A stretch of DNA of 64,000 nt from NCBI GenBank assembly GCA_024291935.2, contig CM044320.1, forward strand, positions 32,766,001 through 32,830,000, given 5' to 3'. A program made the position numbers and the translations under genes. The stretch comes from Okapia johnstoni (taxonomy: Eukaryota; Chordata; Mammalia; Artiodactyla; Giraffidae). Positions 1-10,628 of the stretch are shown piece by piece. The notes under the pieces were generated by a model, which did no database searches, was not told where the DNA came from, and saw nothing but the letters and a program-made list of their open reading frames with translations. Numbering within the stretch: position 1 is the first letter of the stretch; each line of letters begins with the position of its first letter.

Positions 1-87
1 GTTTTCTTCCTGTAAGCTGACTTTAACATCACATGGATGGGGGATCTGGTATTTTCCCTTTACTCAGAGTTCTTTCTTTCTAAAACA

Positions 88-200
88 TACACCTCAGGGT
101 ATATGCCCAGTAGCAGAATTGCTGGGTCATATGATAGTTTTATTCCTAGTTTTTCAAGGAACCTCCATACTGTTCTCCATAGTGGAATACCAGTTTGTTT
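88..200 (-). mobile_element. L1 fragment (end of ORF2), antisense
   Basis: The reverse complement reads as the L1 text around CCACTATGGAGAACAGTATGG and ATATGACCCAGCAATTCTGC, the end of ORF2. Short and isolated; L1 sense is the minus strand. Confidence 0.8.
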
Positions 201-1599
201 GTTTTTTTTAATCAGTTACACAGTGAAATTCAAAATCAGAAAGACCAGGAGAAAAATACATAGTAAAATATTCTGAAGTGGAACTGATGGAAAAATATGA
301 CTCCCTTGAAAATCAAATGTTTTCATACTCTACTGCTCACTATTTATTCTAATTCTGACCTATCTAGTGGTTAAGAAAAATCCATAAAATATAGAATCCT
401 GGATTTATTAATAGTGTTGATTAGGAACAATAAATAAATTTGCTTTGAACAGCAAATAAAATAAAAAAAGCAGAACATATACCTTGAGAGAAGGGCAGAA
501 GTCAGAGATGGGTAAGCACTAAATGTGGCATCGAAGATAACTGGCAGAGCCTGCACTGGACCGTGTACCTCAGAGGTGAGCATCAAGGCATATTCTGACT
601 TAGAAAGTAGAAGAAATGAAACTACTTTTGGAGACAGAATAGATGGGGAGGAGGGGAAGCTTGTGACAGAAGTCAGAGCAGCGGAAGAGACAAGCAAGGC
701 AGAGAAGACAGAGAGAAAGCTCAGTCTGCAAAGTGCTTGGTTAGGTCCCAGTGCCTGGTGGTGGTGATGGCAAGAAGCACGTGAAGAAAATAGTTAGAAA
801 CACGTAAAAGAGGTAAAGGAAATTTTGAAGAGAAATATGGTTTTCCAGTAGTATGTCTTATGCTACTTTGCCATGGTTAGACTTTCAAATAATCTTCTAT
901 CTAGTGGCATTTATTTATCTAATCAGCAACTGGCTGATCATATGACACCAGTTACTAAAGACTTACTACGTGTGGGTTAATCAGTTCACAGAAGCTACAG
1001 GAAAGTGCGCCCACCTCTCCCCAATAATTGAGAAGTGAGATTGTTTGTTCTTTAGGAGGTGAGCTAGTACAATCCACACACAACTCACATGATTAGTCAC
1101 TGTGAAGTAAAATAGACTGGCCGCCAACACATGAGGAGGTCTGGCTTCCTGTGTGACATGCAAACAAAGGCAGAGTGCCCAGGTCAGGGTCAATGCCAGC
1201 AAAAGTCCAGTCCACTCACTCCACAACTAGTACTTAGGCATGCTGGTTTCACAGAGCAGCCTCTGTGAGTGTGGATAATAAGTCTCTACCTTTATGAGAC
1301 GGTTCTATTCACGATATGTTAAGCCAAGTTCCCAGGCCTTCAGGCTGACAGCCAGGCCCTGAGTCATGGTGAATTCACCTAAGTAAATGCCACCTGGTGG
1401 AGACTTACCTACATAACCAGCTGGCTTTCCCCATGCCAAGCCTGCCTCATTTCACTTCATCAAGAGCCCCTGGGCTAGGAACTGGAAATATAGGTGAGAA
1501 GATGAAAGTGTTGCAACCCCCAGGAAACTCATGGTCCTCTAGGAAACACAGGTCAGCATATAAACAAAGGCAATGCATGGGAACCAAGGAAGTAGGATA

Positions 1600-2100
1600 G
1601 ATATGCATCTCATGGGCTGGGGCGTCAGGGACAGCATCCTAAAGAAGGTGGCACCTGGGTTGGCTACTGAAAGAGGGGCATCCTTGGCCAATAAGATGAG
1701 TGAAGACATACCAGGCAGATAAAATGGGATGAGCAAAAGCAAATGGGCATGAAAGTATCTGGAGAGTTTGCAGAATGACAAATGGATTGGGATGGCTGGG
1801 CTTTGGGACTTCCCTAGTGGTTCAGTGGTTAAGACTCCATACTATCAATGCAAGGGATGTGGTTTCGATTCCTGATTGCAGAACTAAGATTAACATGCTG
1901 CTAGTGCAGCCCCCCACCCCCGCCAAAAAAATAGTGGACCTGGAATGTCTGGGCCTTTGGGGTATACAGATGAATATGGGAGCTGTAAGAAGAGAAGCAG
2001 GCAGGGGCCAGATTATTGCGAGAATCATACACCCAGGTGAAGAGTTTAAACTTTATCCAGAAAGCTATGAGGAGGCACTGGAGAATTTTATACAGTAGGA
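1600..2100 (-). mobile_element. L2 LINE 3' remnant, interrupted by a CHR SINE
   Basis: Plus-strand phrases such as CAGGGGCCAGATTATTGCGA and GAGTTTAAACTTTATCC match the antisense of the L2 3' coding end (the family's peptide around HDLAP and KSKLL). Highly diverged. A CHR SINE interrupts it at 1805-1932. Confidence 0.55.
1805..1932 (+). mobile_element. CHR-type tRNA-derived SINE, truncated
   Basis: Begins GGGACTTCCCTAGTGGTTCA with GTGGTTAAGACTCC (A-box region) and a degenerate B box, GGTTTCGATTCC, and ends in a C/A-rich tail. This is the CHR head without its 3' half. Confidence 0.85.
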
Positions 2101-2399
2101 AGGTGATTTACTGTCTAGTTGGCAAAATAGTATGAGATAAAACACGAACTTAAATAACCAGACAAATTAACACATGATAAAAGCCACAAGAGTGGCGCAA
2201 AGAGATCAAAACAGAGAGAGAACTTTTAATAATAAGGATAATGAGAGGGGAGCCCTTCTAATTAATGCAGATACTGAGTTTGCCTTGACTATTCAATAGA
2301 GTAAGACAGCAGGAGATTGGCAGTTCACAAGGCATGGACAGAGAGCCCCAGAGTTAAAAAAAAAATTGCTTAAAGATGAATAGCAGTATGTAGAGGAGT

Positions 2400-2750
2400 G
2401 TAAGATATGGCTGGAGATAAACTGAGAGCTCTCTGAAAAGCTCTAAGGAGTTTGGATTTTAGCTGGCAGGCAATGGAGGATCGTGGAGATCTTAAGTTGG
2501 GGTAGGGGAGAAAATATTCAAAGCAGTGATTTCTGACAAGTGGTCTTAGCAGTGATATAGTGGGGTAAACTCAAGAGGAGAGAATGACTAGAGGTAGGAA
2601 GACCACCTAGGAGGCAGCTGCTATAATTCAGGCATGAAGTGCTATGAGTCTGAATTAGAGTAATGGTTGTGAGAGTAAAAAGGATGAAAGAATGGGAACC
2701 AGAGGGACTCGATAGGAAGGAGACGGCAACGTTAAGTATCAGACTGAAGC
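2400..2750 (-). mobile_element. L2-like LINE remnant
   Basis: AAGGAGTTTGGATTTTAG, GGCAGGCAATGGAGGATC and the following GA-rich text resemble antisense L2 of the same part of the element as 1600-2100. It is therefore a second copy or a rearranged piece. Diverged; family call is tentative. Confidence 0.45.
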
Positions 2751-3449
2751 TTCCAGCCAGCGGTCACTTGGGAAAGGACGGTCTCATTAAACACAGAAAC
2801 AGAAACTTTGGAAGGAGGAATTGGATGCTTGTGTTTTGATGAAGATAAGGAAAGAATCTCAGATGATTTTTGTTTATGGGATATGAAGATGAGAAAACAT
2901 TTTAAAAGGCTGGAGAGGACAAGAGAGCTAGGAGTGAACTGTGATACAAAATTAAGGAAAACAATAATTTAAAGATGAAGAGAGTAACAAAAAACATCAA
3001 AATTACACAAGGGTCAAAAGCAATGAGAAACAAGAAAAGGTCACAGGATTTAACAATTAGGTCACCAGGAAACGATAGGAAGATGGCAAATAGTAGAGAA
3101 GAAGAGAGTTGATTCAGAAATTGAAGGAGGGAGTGTACATCAATTGGTTTTAGAGAAAAAGTTGGTACTGAAAGGAAAGAGATTAATAGGATATTAGTTT
3201 GGGGGGGGGGATAAGCAAATGCTAAAGAAGGTTCAATTAGGACCCCAAAGTGTTTACAAGAGAAAAGAGAATAGATGGTAATATGGAAAAGATTTCAATT
3301 ATAAGAACAATGATCAAACTAATGATGGCAAAGGGGGAATGATGAAAAACAAAGATGGTTTTAAAAGAAGTGAGAGAACATAGTTGTTCACATGCAAAAA
3401 GGAAAACTTAATGGAAACAGACTTTCATGTGGATACATTTTAAAGAACT

Positions 3450-3540
3450 AAGTATATTCATGTAAGTGACTTAGAACACTGCTTGGCATGTATTTAGGGT
3501 GTAATAAATTCTAGGCATCATAATTAGCATTCTTATTGAT
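3450..3540 (+). mobile_element. MIR SINE 3' fragment (tentative)
   Basis: ACTTAGAACACTGCTTGGCA followed by GGTGTAATAAAT resembles the MIR 3' end (CTTAGAACAGTGCCTGGCAC in the family). Confidence 0.5.
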
Positions 3541-4207
3541 AGATGGCTGTCAAATCTCATGCAAAGCTATAGTTTTAATACAATCAACAAATTCTGTACT
3601 TGAACAATATGAGGTTAAATTATCCTCATTTTCAGTTTAGTAGTATTAGGAAGGATTTTTTAAAATTTCTAAAAGGAATGTTTCATATGAGAAAAGAAAC
3701 AAAAATATATCCTATTGACTCTGAAATAATTCCCCTGATCTGAGGTGTTAGTCTATATTTTTTTTTAATATTGGACATGCTTGAATAAGAGTATTTATTA
3801 ATGCCATTTTTCTGCTGTAACAATTAAGTTATTTCTTTTTTATGGTTTCTCAGAAAGCAACAGATTGCCATTGAGATATATTTGAAACTATGAGTACAAT
3901 TGAGAACTTCTTGCGTGTTGGCCTTGAACTTTAATCACAATCAACTCAATACGGAATTGCTGATTTAAAAAAAACTATTAGGGAAAAAAAATTGAAAACA
4001 TTGGACACCCAGTAGGAAGACAAAATGTAGTGCAATATGAAGACTGACTGGTTTCTGCTATTCATCAATCTTTTTTATTACAGTAAAATACCAGAATATA
4101 TTCAATGTGAATAACTCATAGATGTTGGACATCTGTTAACTTCCTCTTTTTCCTGTATATTCAAATGATTTGAACTTAGAAAATAATTGCAATATATATC
4201 ATATATA

Positions 4208-4420
4208 GGGCTTCCTTGGTGGCTCAGGGGTAAAGAATCTGCCTGCAATGGAGGAGCTGCAGGAGATGTGAGTTCGTTTCCTGGGTCAGGAAGATTCCCT
4301 GGAGGAGAGCATGGCAACCCACTCCAGTATTCTTGCCTGGAAAATTTCATGGACAGAGGGGACTAGCAGGCTACAGTCCATAGGTTACACAGAGTTGGAC
4401 ATTACTGAAGCAGCTTTAAC
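4208..4420 (+). mobile_element. Bov-tA SINE
   Basis: Near full length, from GGGCTTCCTTGGTGGCTCAG to the tail GAGTTGGACATTACTGAAGC. The tRNA-like head has a degraded B box. It ends next to a CA/TA-rich run at 4421-4450. It is the only plus-strand Bov-tA in the left two thirds of the window. Confidence 0.9.
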
Positions 4421-5489
4421 ACCCACACACACATATTATATATATAATATGCATGTGTACATGCTCATTCATGTCCAGCTCTTGCTTCAAAAAAGTCTTA
4501 CTTTTTTTGAAAGTCAGTTTTTTTTTAAAGAGAATATTTTTGTCCAGGAAGTCAGGGAGGTCTGCAGCAAATAAAAGGTTTTTTGTTTCTTTATTCAACC
4601 ACAGTTGGTTGCCAGCTGCCATGAGAATTTGCTGCCTCTGGGACAATGACCCTACCCACATTCGTGGAGCTTCCTCAGGAGTTGGCAGCTCAGCCTCCCA
4701 CTCCCCGCGAGGCTTGTTATCATGCTACTGTGTGCGTCCGGGTCTTTTGTAATGTGGACCTGCTGTCCACTAGGTGACAAACCAAAGCCTTCACAAATGC
4801 ACACTAGGGCTTGCAAATTAAAATTTCATCCTGGTCTTAGACATAGCAAAGTTATTTTTAAATCTAAGTGACACACGCTGCACAACAAACCCCAGGTTCT
4901 AGCTTTCATTCTACTTTTGCAGTTAAACACGTGTGGCCAAAATTTCAAAGTGGCCAGGGCTGCAAGATCAAATTCATTTTCAATCAAATGGATTTCATTA
5001 CTTACTATTGCAAATGTAAAAAGGGCACAGAAGGAAAAGGAGATTAATACAGCCTTTCCTGTAGCTTTTAATACTCATTTAGGAATGATCCCTAATGATG
5101 AACAGCTATGGCCACCAACTCTATCTCCTACCAGCCTCTCTATCACACATCCAGAACTGAAATCCCTGCAGGATTCTTTCCTCCCTACTCTGGGAGCTTC
5201 CCTTGAAAAATCATACCCAGTTTTCCCCCACAACTTCTAGCTCAGGTCCAGCCTAAAAAAAATGGAGATTCTGCCCCTGGGGTGCTATGCCTGGAAGAAC
5301 TATCCCCATTTGTCCACGGGAAAAAAGGAAGTTCTGTTCTCTGTATAATGTAGTAGGTAAAAGTGACGGGTTATAGAGGTATTGTGGGAAATCTTTTATG
5401 CATGTGCATTCAGAACTATAATATAAACCAGTATCCAAACAGGCTTTATGACAGAACAGGGTTTCTCAGTCTTAACACTATTGACATTT

Positions 5490-5695
5490 GTGCTGTGTTC
5501 AGTTGTGTCCAATTCTTTGCGACCCCATGGATTGGAGCCATCAGGCTCCTCTGTCCATGGAATTTTCCAGGCAAGAAAGAATACTGGATTGGGTTGCCAT
5601 TTCCTCTTCTAGAGGATCTTCCTGACCCAGGGATTGAACCCGGTTCTCCTGCATCTTCTGCATTGGCAGTATGGATTGTTTACCACTGTGCATTG
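5490..5695 (-). mobile_element. Bov-tA SINE
   Basis: Starts TGTGTCCAATTCTTTGCGAC, then CCTGACCCAGGGATTGAACC. The tRNA-like end is degraded after GCATTGGCAG. Confidence 0.88.
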
Positions 5696-6074
5696 GCATG
5701 TGGGGCTGGATAATTCTTTGTTGTGGGGACTGTCTTGTGCATTGCAGGATATTTAGTAGCATCCCTGGTCCCTAACTTCTAAATGCCAGTAGGACTCTTC
5801 CCAGAGTCATGGCCACCAGAAATGTCTCCAGATATTGCCAAGCATCCTTAGGCCAGGGAGAGAGGCGAGAGCATTAACTTCAGTTGATAAACACATCAGA
5901 GAGAAGATTTATTTTTTAAGAAATTGTCTCAGAAGACAATATGCATAAAGAAAATCTATCTAAGCACTCTAGGGGGAAAGGCAATATGATAGGCAGAATT
6001 ATAACAATCTCTAAATTTTGGCTAGGAAATAAATCATTTGTAGAGATTAATCCTTTAATCAGGAGGTGATAAAA

Positions 6075-6205
6075 TTTAGAAGGTTGGAACACAGGCCTTG
6101 AATCAGAGACCTAAATTGATTTACTAGCTGTGATCTTACTGAAAGGCTCTGTCCTTCAGTGTTCCTACCTGTAATAGGGGGATAGTTAGTAGCATTTTTC
6201 TATCC
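6075..6205 (+). mobile_element. MIR SINE
   Basis: TTACTAGCTGTGATCTTACT and CTACCTGTAATAGGGGGATA correspond to the MIR core and 3' region. Confidence 0.7.
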
Positions 6206-6545
6206 TTGAACATGCCTCAAGGCCCTCACTTATGCAGTTCTCTGTGTCTAGATGGCTTTTTCTTCCTCTTGGCCTGACTGGCCCCTTTTATCCTCCAAAT
6301 CTCAGTGCAAATAATCACTCCTCAGAAGGGCTTCTCTGATTGTCGGCAGCCAGGCTCTCTTGTGATTACCTATCATAGCACCATATCATAGTTCCATATT
6401 TTGCAACTTTGCTTCCCTCACTATTTTATAAATTCCATAATGTCCAGGATTATCTTTTATTCAACACTGTCCTGAATACCCAACATGATGGTTGGCCCAT
6501 AACAGAGGCTCAACAAATATTGTATAAATAAATGAATGAATATAC
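6205..6545 (+). mobile_element. L2 3' end
   Basis: Has the L2 3' text order: CTCAGAAGGGCTTCTCTGAT, then TTATAAATTCCATAATGTCC, then GAGGCTCAACAAATATTGTA and an AATGAATGAA tail. It follows a MIR directly. Confidence 0.75.
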
Positions 6546-7066
6546 AAGGTTTTCATAATTATTAATATATTATTATCATTGAGGATCTGTACTGATTTGG
6601 CGTAATTTCTAATTTACAAAAACACTTCATTGTGTTAAATGTTAAGGTCAAAATATCACAATTAGTGAGAATATGTGAAACAGTGACACCAGGATACCTG
6701 GTTGAGCATCTACAACAAGACCTGGGGAACTGTAAAAAGCCTAAAATTCGCAGACTTGCACAGAGCTGGACAGCCACATCCTGGGATGTGTGCACACACG
6801 TATGACCTGGAGGACCTCATTCTCGGAAAGTGGGCTCCCACGGCTCTCACACTGCACCTTAGAGCTTCTGGATGCTGAGTGGTGGACAAGCACCACTGAT
6901 GCTCAGCTGCTGTGCTGGGTTAGCCCCTTTTACAGACTCTGGCAGGAGGAACACTAGTTTCTTTGTTGGTTTACTGGAAAACCAATATTTTCCTCTTAAA
7001 ATCAAACCACTGTTACAGTATATTTGTTTTTTTAAAAAAGGAAATAATTTTTTTTTCCTTTTCATA

Positions 7067-7360
7067 AAGGAAATTAACCTTGAATATTCACTGGAAGGAC
7101 TGATGCTGAAGCTGAAGCTCCAGTAATTAGGCTATCTGATGCAAACAGCCCAGTCACTGGAAAAGACCCTGATGCTGGGAAAGATCGAAGGCAGAAGGAG
7201 AAGAGGGCAACAGAGGATGAGATGGTTGGATGGCATCAATGATTCAATGGACATGAACTTGGGCAAACTCTGAGAAATGGTGAGGGATGCAGAGGCATGG
7301 CATGCTGCAGTCATGAGGTCACAGAGTTGGATATGACTTGGCAACTGAACAACAACAGTA
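7067..7360 (+). mobile_element. BovB (RTE) LINE 3' end / ART2-like
   Basis: Starts AACCTTGAATATTCACTGGA, passes AAAGACCCTGATGCTGGGAA and ends ACTGAACAACAACAG. It corresponds to the C-terminal coding end and tail of BovB; everything 5' is missing. Confidence 0.9.
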
Positions 7361-8054
7361 ACAAGGCAGGAATAGGGTTATTCTACTTGAGATCATGTTG
7401 TTAAAATACTTTTGCTAACAAGAAAGCAAATTTTTTAACATACTTTTTTTCATATTCTGTCAAGGAGAAACAATGTTGAATTGAAGAAGAAGTAACAAGT
7501 ACTTAAGACAATAAATTGATGTTCAAGGTGGCTGAAAGATCCCAAGAGCTATTTACATTTAGCCAGCTACTTAAACTAGGTCTACATCTTTGAAATAGCT
7601 GTCTGTGATTTTTTGAATCATGGATAATGGCAAGAGAAGAGAAACATCTATAGACTTATCTGGGGGAATCAGCATTAATCTTATTTGTCATAGTTTTCAG
7701 AGTTTATCATAATATCAAATTTCATTAAAAGGATAGTATGTGGGAAGGAGTCAGGATCAAGAGAAGACAGTATGGGTTCTGACTAACCTCAAATTGAGAA
7801 TACTGGCAGATTTTATGTATCCAGGCTTTGGCAAGGAGGCATTAAGAAAGAGCCTCATGTCATATTTTTTCAAAAAGATAGAGGAACATGGGCTAAATGG
7901 TAGTTTATTTAAGACAGATTTCTTTGTGGGTGAATAATGCACAAAACGTGCCTACAGCAATCTGAAAATATGTTTTCCGTGGCTGCATGCCAAGGACTCT
8001 GTTCTTAGCACTGTCTCCATGTAACATTTCTAGCACCTTTCATGAAAATCTTCT

Positions 8055-8435
8055 AGAGGTTGGCAAAATTTATTCTGTTAAGAGCCACACGACAAATATT
8101 TTAGGCCTTGTGGGTTACATATAGTCTCCAATGCATCTTTTTCTTTAAAGGAAAAAAAAACTATAATGTAAATAAGTTTAACAACAGCTACATATTAAAT
8201 ATGAAACTTTAAGACTGTCCTTAAAACAACTCATTCTCTTTTTGCTGAGCTGACTTTCCCTATCATTTTATTTATATGCCATTCTAAAGACACATACAAT
8301 ATTTGGGATTACAAATAAAGTCAACGAATTCAGTTGCAAACATTCTTAGCCTGAGAGCTGTACAGAAACAAGTGACATTTGACATGTTTTTTTCTGAGAT
8401 TTCCCCATGGGCCAAGTTTGCTAACCCCTGTTCTA
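8055..8435. mobile_element. hAT-like DNA transposon fragment with imperfect terminal inverted repeats
   Basis: The left edge GGTTGGCAAAATTTATTC and the reverse complement of the right edge (GGGGTTAGCAAACTTGGCCC) resemble each other. AAATATTTTAGGCCTTGTGG is typical of a known non-autonomous mammalian element whose family name I cannot give safely. The centre carries the repeat shared with 17926-18096. Confidence 0.6.
8163..8332 (+). repeat. Dispersed repeat, copy A (shared with 17926-18096)
   Basis: About 170 bases, from GTAAATAAGTTTAACAACAG to AACGAATTCAGT, align almost without gaps to copy B. Both share AAGACTGTCCTTAAAACAAC and TTTATTTATATGCCATTC. I do not recognise the family. Confidence 0.85.
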
Positions 8436-9091
8436 GAGCTTATCAGACTTGACAATGACACGAGAGAGAATGAATATACTGCTTAACAGAATCAGGATTC
8501 ATTACGACACCATGAGCTCATGGCATGTGAGCAATGGAAGGGACCTGAAACTTAGAGACCATCTGGTCAAGACGCCCCTCCTCTATTCACAGGACAAACT
8601 GGGACAGCCTGGGGCTATGGGTTGGCAGAAATATATAAATATAAATGCATGGTTTTATACTTGAAATTCCAAACTCCCAATTACATGACTACAGAATAGG
8701 CATTTATGGCTTGATAGCTGAACCACCGAAGAATGGCATTTTAACTGAGAGTCAGTCAAATATGGGTCAAGAGTGTGGTGTGACTGCAAATTTCACTATC
8801 CTGAAAATGATCACCCCCATTCAATCTCTTGCCTTGGAGTGTTACACGAGGAGCCACGGCCATAATACACAGGGAAGAATGAAGAAACTGGAGGTGTACA
8901 AGCCTGAGGAGGCATGTAACGGCGTTTCAGAAACTGCAGAGCACAGTAAAGCTACACAAAGCGAGAACAAACTGGTTTGTGGTTTATGGGCCTGAACTGG
9001 GTACCCAGGAGGTCAGGGAGAAAAGAAGTCTGAGCGGTCACTGCTCACAGTGCCTAGAGCTGCTGGCACGTGGGACTGGAACATATGCCTG

Positions 9092-9336
9092 CGTGCTCGC
9101 TCGGCCGTGTCTGACTCTTTACGACACTATGGATCGTAGCCCGCCAGGCTTCTGTGTTCATGGGATTTTCCAGGCACGAATACTGGAATGGGTTGCCATG
9201 CTTTCCTCCAGGGGATCTTCCCAACCCAGGGACCTGCCCTCCTTCAGGGGATCGTCCCATCCCAGGGATCAAACCTGCATCTCCTGTATCTCCTGCACTG
9301 GCAGGCGGATTCTTTACCACTGAGCCACCTTTGAAG
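9092..9336 (-). mobile_element. Bov-tA SINE with a 36-base internal duplication
   Basis: Complete minus-strand copy from CGGCCGTGTCTGACTCTTTA to CCACTGAGCCACCTTTGAAG. The block CCAGGGGATCTTCCCAACCC recurs 36 bases later as TCAGGGGATCGTCCCATCCC, so the element is longer than usual. Confidence 0.92.
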
Positions 9337-9836
9337 CACAATGGAACATAGGAATGTGTTTAACTAGCCCTTTAGGTCATAGAGAATGAAACATTTAGTC
9401 AGTAGGAGGGATTGTTCGTTTTTGTTGGACTTCAAGCAATAGTCTGACATCATATGGTAAGAAGCAACTTGGGGAAACATCTCTATTGTTATGACTAAAC
9501 AATGTCCTTCTGGATGGAAGTGAGGAAATCCATCCTTATGCTGTGCTTAACTCTTGCTTCCCTTATTTTCTCTGAGTCCAATTTTGCCTTTTGAAGATAT
9601 CACAGAGATTTAATCCATTCCTTTTTTATATATAGAACTCTTGAAATATCTAAACACTTCCTAAATCTCTGCTGCTTCTGGAAATAGATCACTAATTCCT
9701 TCTACAATTCATTAAATTTCACATATGCCCTAGTTTCCAAATTCCTGCCACATCCTAAGAGGACAATGTAGAGTTTTAAAAATTTTTTGTATGTATGGTT
9801 ACATTTGTTCCTTTGCAGCAAGAAAATATCATAAGC

Positions 9837-9837
9837 C

Positions 9838-9901
<64 letters not shown>

Positions 9902-9914
9902 TTATCTATCTATT
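9837..9914 (+). repeat. (TCTA)n tetranucleotide microsatellite
   Basis: About 19 TCTA/CTAT units with a single T interruption near 9901, followed by a CT-rich low-complexity run to about 9960. Length and purity suggest it varies between animals. Confidence 0.98.
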
Positions 9915-10366
9915 ACCTTCCTCTCTCCCTGCCTGCTTCCCTTCCTCCTCCCTCTCTTTTAGGACAAGCCATCTGAAAAAAGTCTAGGAAATTTACATAA
10001 CATATCCAAGATCTAAATCTAGACAGCGACAGGTCAGGAATTATAACCAAGCCTTTTGAGTTCTAAACCCATGCTTTTCCATTCTTTTTTAATGGATGGA
10101 TTCTTTTGTTAAAGGCAAGACACTGTTAGTGAAAGCCTATACAGTCTTGCTTAGTGCAGTATGGTTTTGCAGTACAGTAACAGCATTTTTAGCAGCATGT
10201 ACCACAGAGTAAATCTGAAAAATTCTCATGATTAGAAATGATATAAAGAACAGGGTGAGATTACAAAATGTTAGATATGAGAATCCTTCCTCTAGTTTGA
10301 AACTTTTAGGTTCTTTTACCTTCCATTCCATTTCAACTCACCATGAAATTTTCAGAGCAACTTTCT

Positions 10367-10458
10367 AACTCCAGGGGATCTTCCTGACCAAGATTGAACC
10401 TTGGTCTCCTGCACTGCAGGTGGATTCTTTACCAACTGAGCCCTCAGGGAAGCCTCAA
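10367..10458 (-). mobile_element. Bov-tA SINE fragment
   Basis: Only the tRNA-like half remains: CCAGGGGATCTTCCTGACC to GAGCCCTCAGGGAAGCCT. It sits about 78 bases beyond the donor of the luminal-loop exon, in gene orientation. Confidence 0.88.
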
Positions 10459-10535
10459 GCTGTAATAACTTTAATCAACTAAACATAACTTCAGAACCAT
10501 TGAGTTCATGCTGTCCTGGAGACCCTTTTACTAAC

Positions 10536-10628
10536 CTGTATTTGAAGCTGGTATTGTAGGTGAGCAGTTGTCCTTTTCGCATGTACTCAGGATCGAAGTG
10601 AAAGTCATAGTAGGAACTGCACTGCTAC
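10536..10628 (-). CDS. ITPR2: ITPR2 exon: luminal loop before the pore
   Basis: 93 bases, phase 1 at both ends. With the split Gly it reads [19 protein letters not shown] then [12 protein letters not shown] plus one base. NCSP offers a second luminal N-glycosylation sequon (Asn-Cys-Ser). The acceptor is tctcag before GTAGCAG; it is the only AG that keeps frame and length with the known family. The donor is CAG|GTTAGT. This loop is the least conserved part of the IP3 receptor membrane domain, so many substitutions here are expected. The following exon (pore and TM6) was not found down to coordinate 1. Confidence 0.93.

Larger units (their letters stand above)
1..10535 (-). other. ITPR2: ITPR2 intron, 3' part beyond the window
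   Basis: Intron after the luminal-loop exon. Repeats inside it are listed separately. I see no coding match to the ITPR2 pore exon on either strand. Stretches in which I recognise nothing: 200-1590, 2750-3450 (purine rich on the plus strand), 3540-4205, 4420-5485, 5700-6070, 6550-7065, 7365-8050, 9340-9835 and 9960-10365. Around 8515-8600 there is a weak resemblance to an old CR1/L3-like repeat, not firm enough to list. Confidence 0.85.

Noticed and set aside
4453..4752. 99-codon plus-strand open frame next to a Bov-tA
   Set aside because: No domain, atypical composition and no supporting splice or promoter signals.
9837..9914. Regular repeat that could suggest a CRISPR array
   Set aside because: Four-base units without spacers in a mammalian intron; a plain microsatellite.
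1..10535. Search for the pore/TM6 exon of ITPR2
   Set aside because: No minus-strand match to the conserved filter or TM6 region was found; it probably lies beyond coordinate 1.
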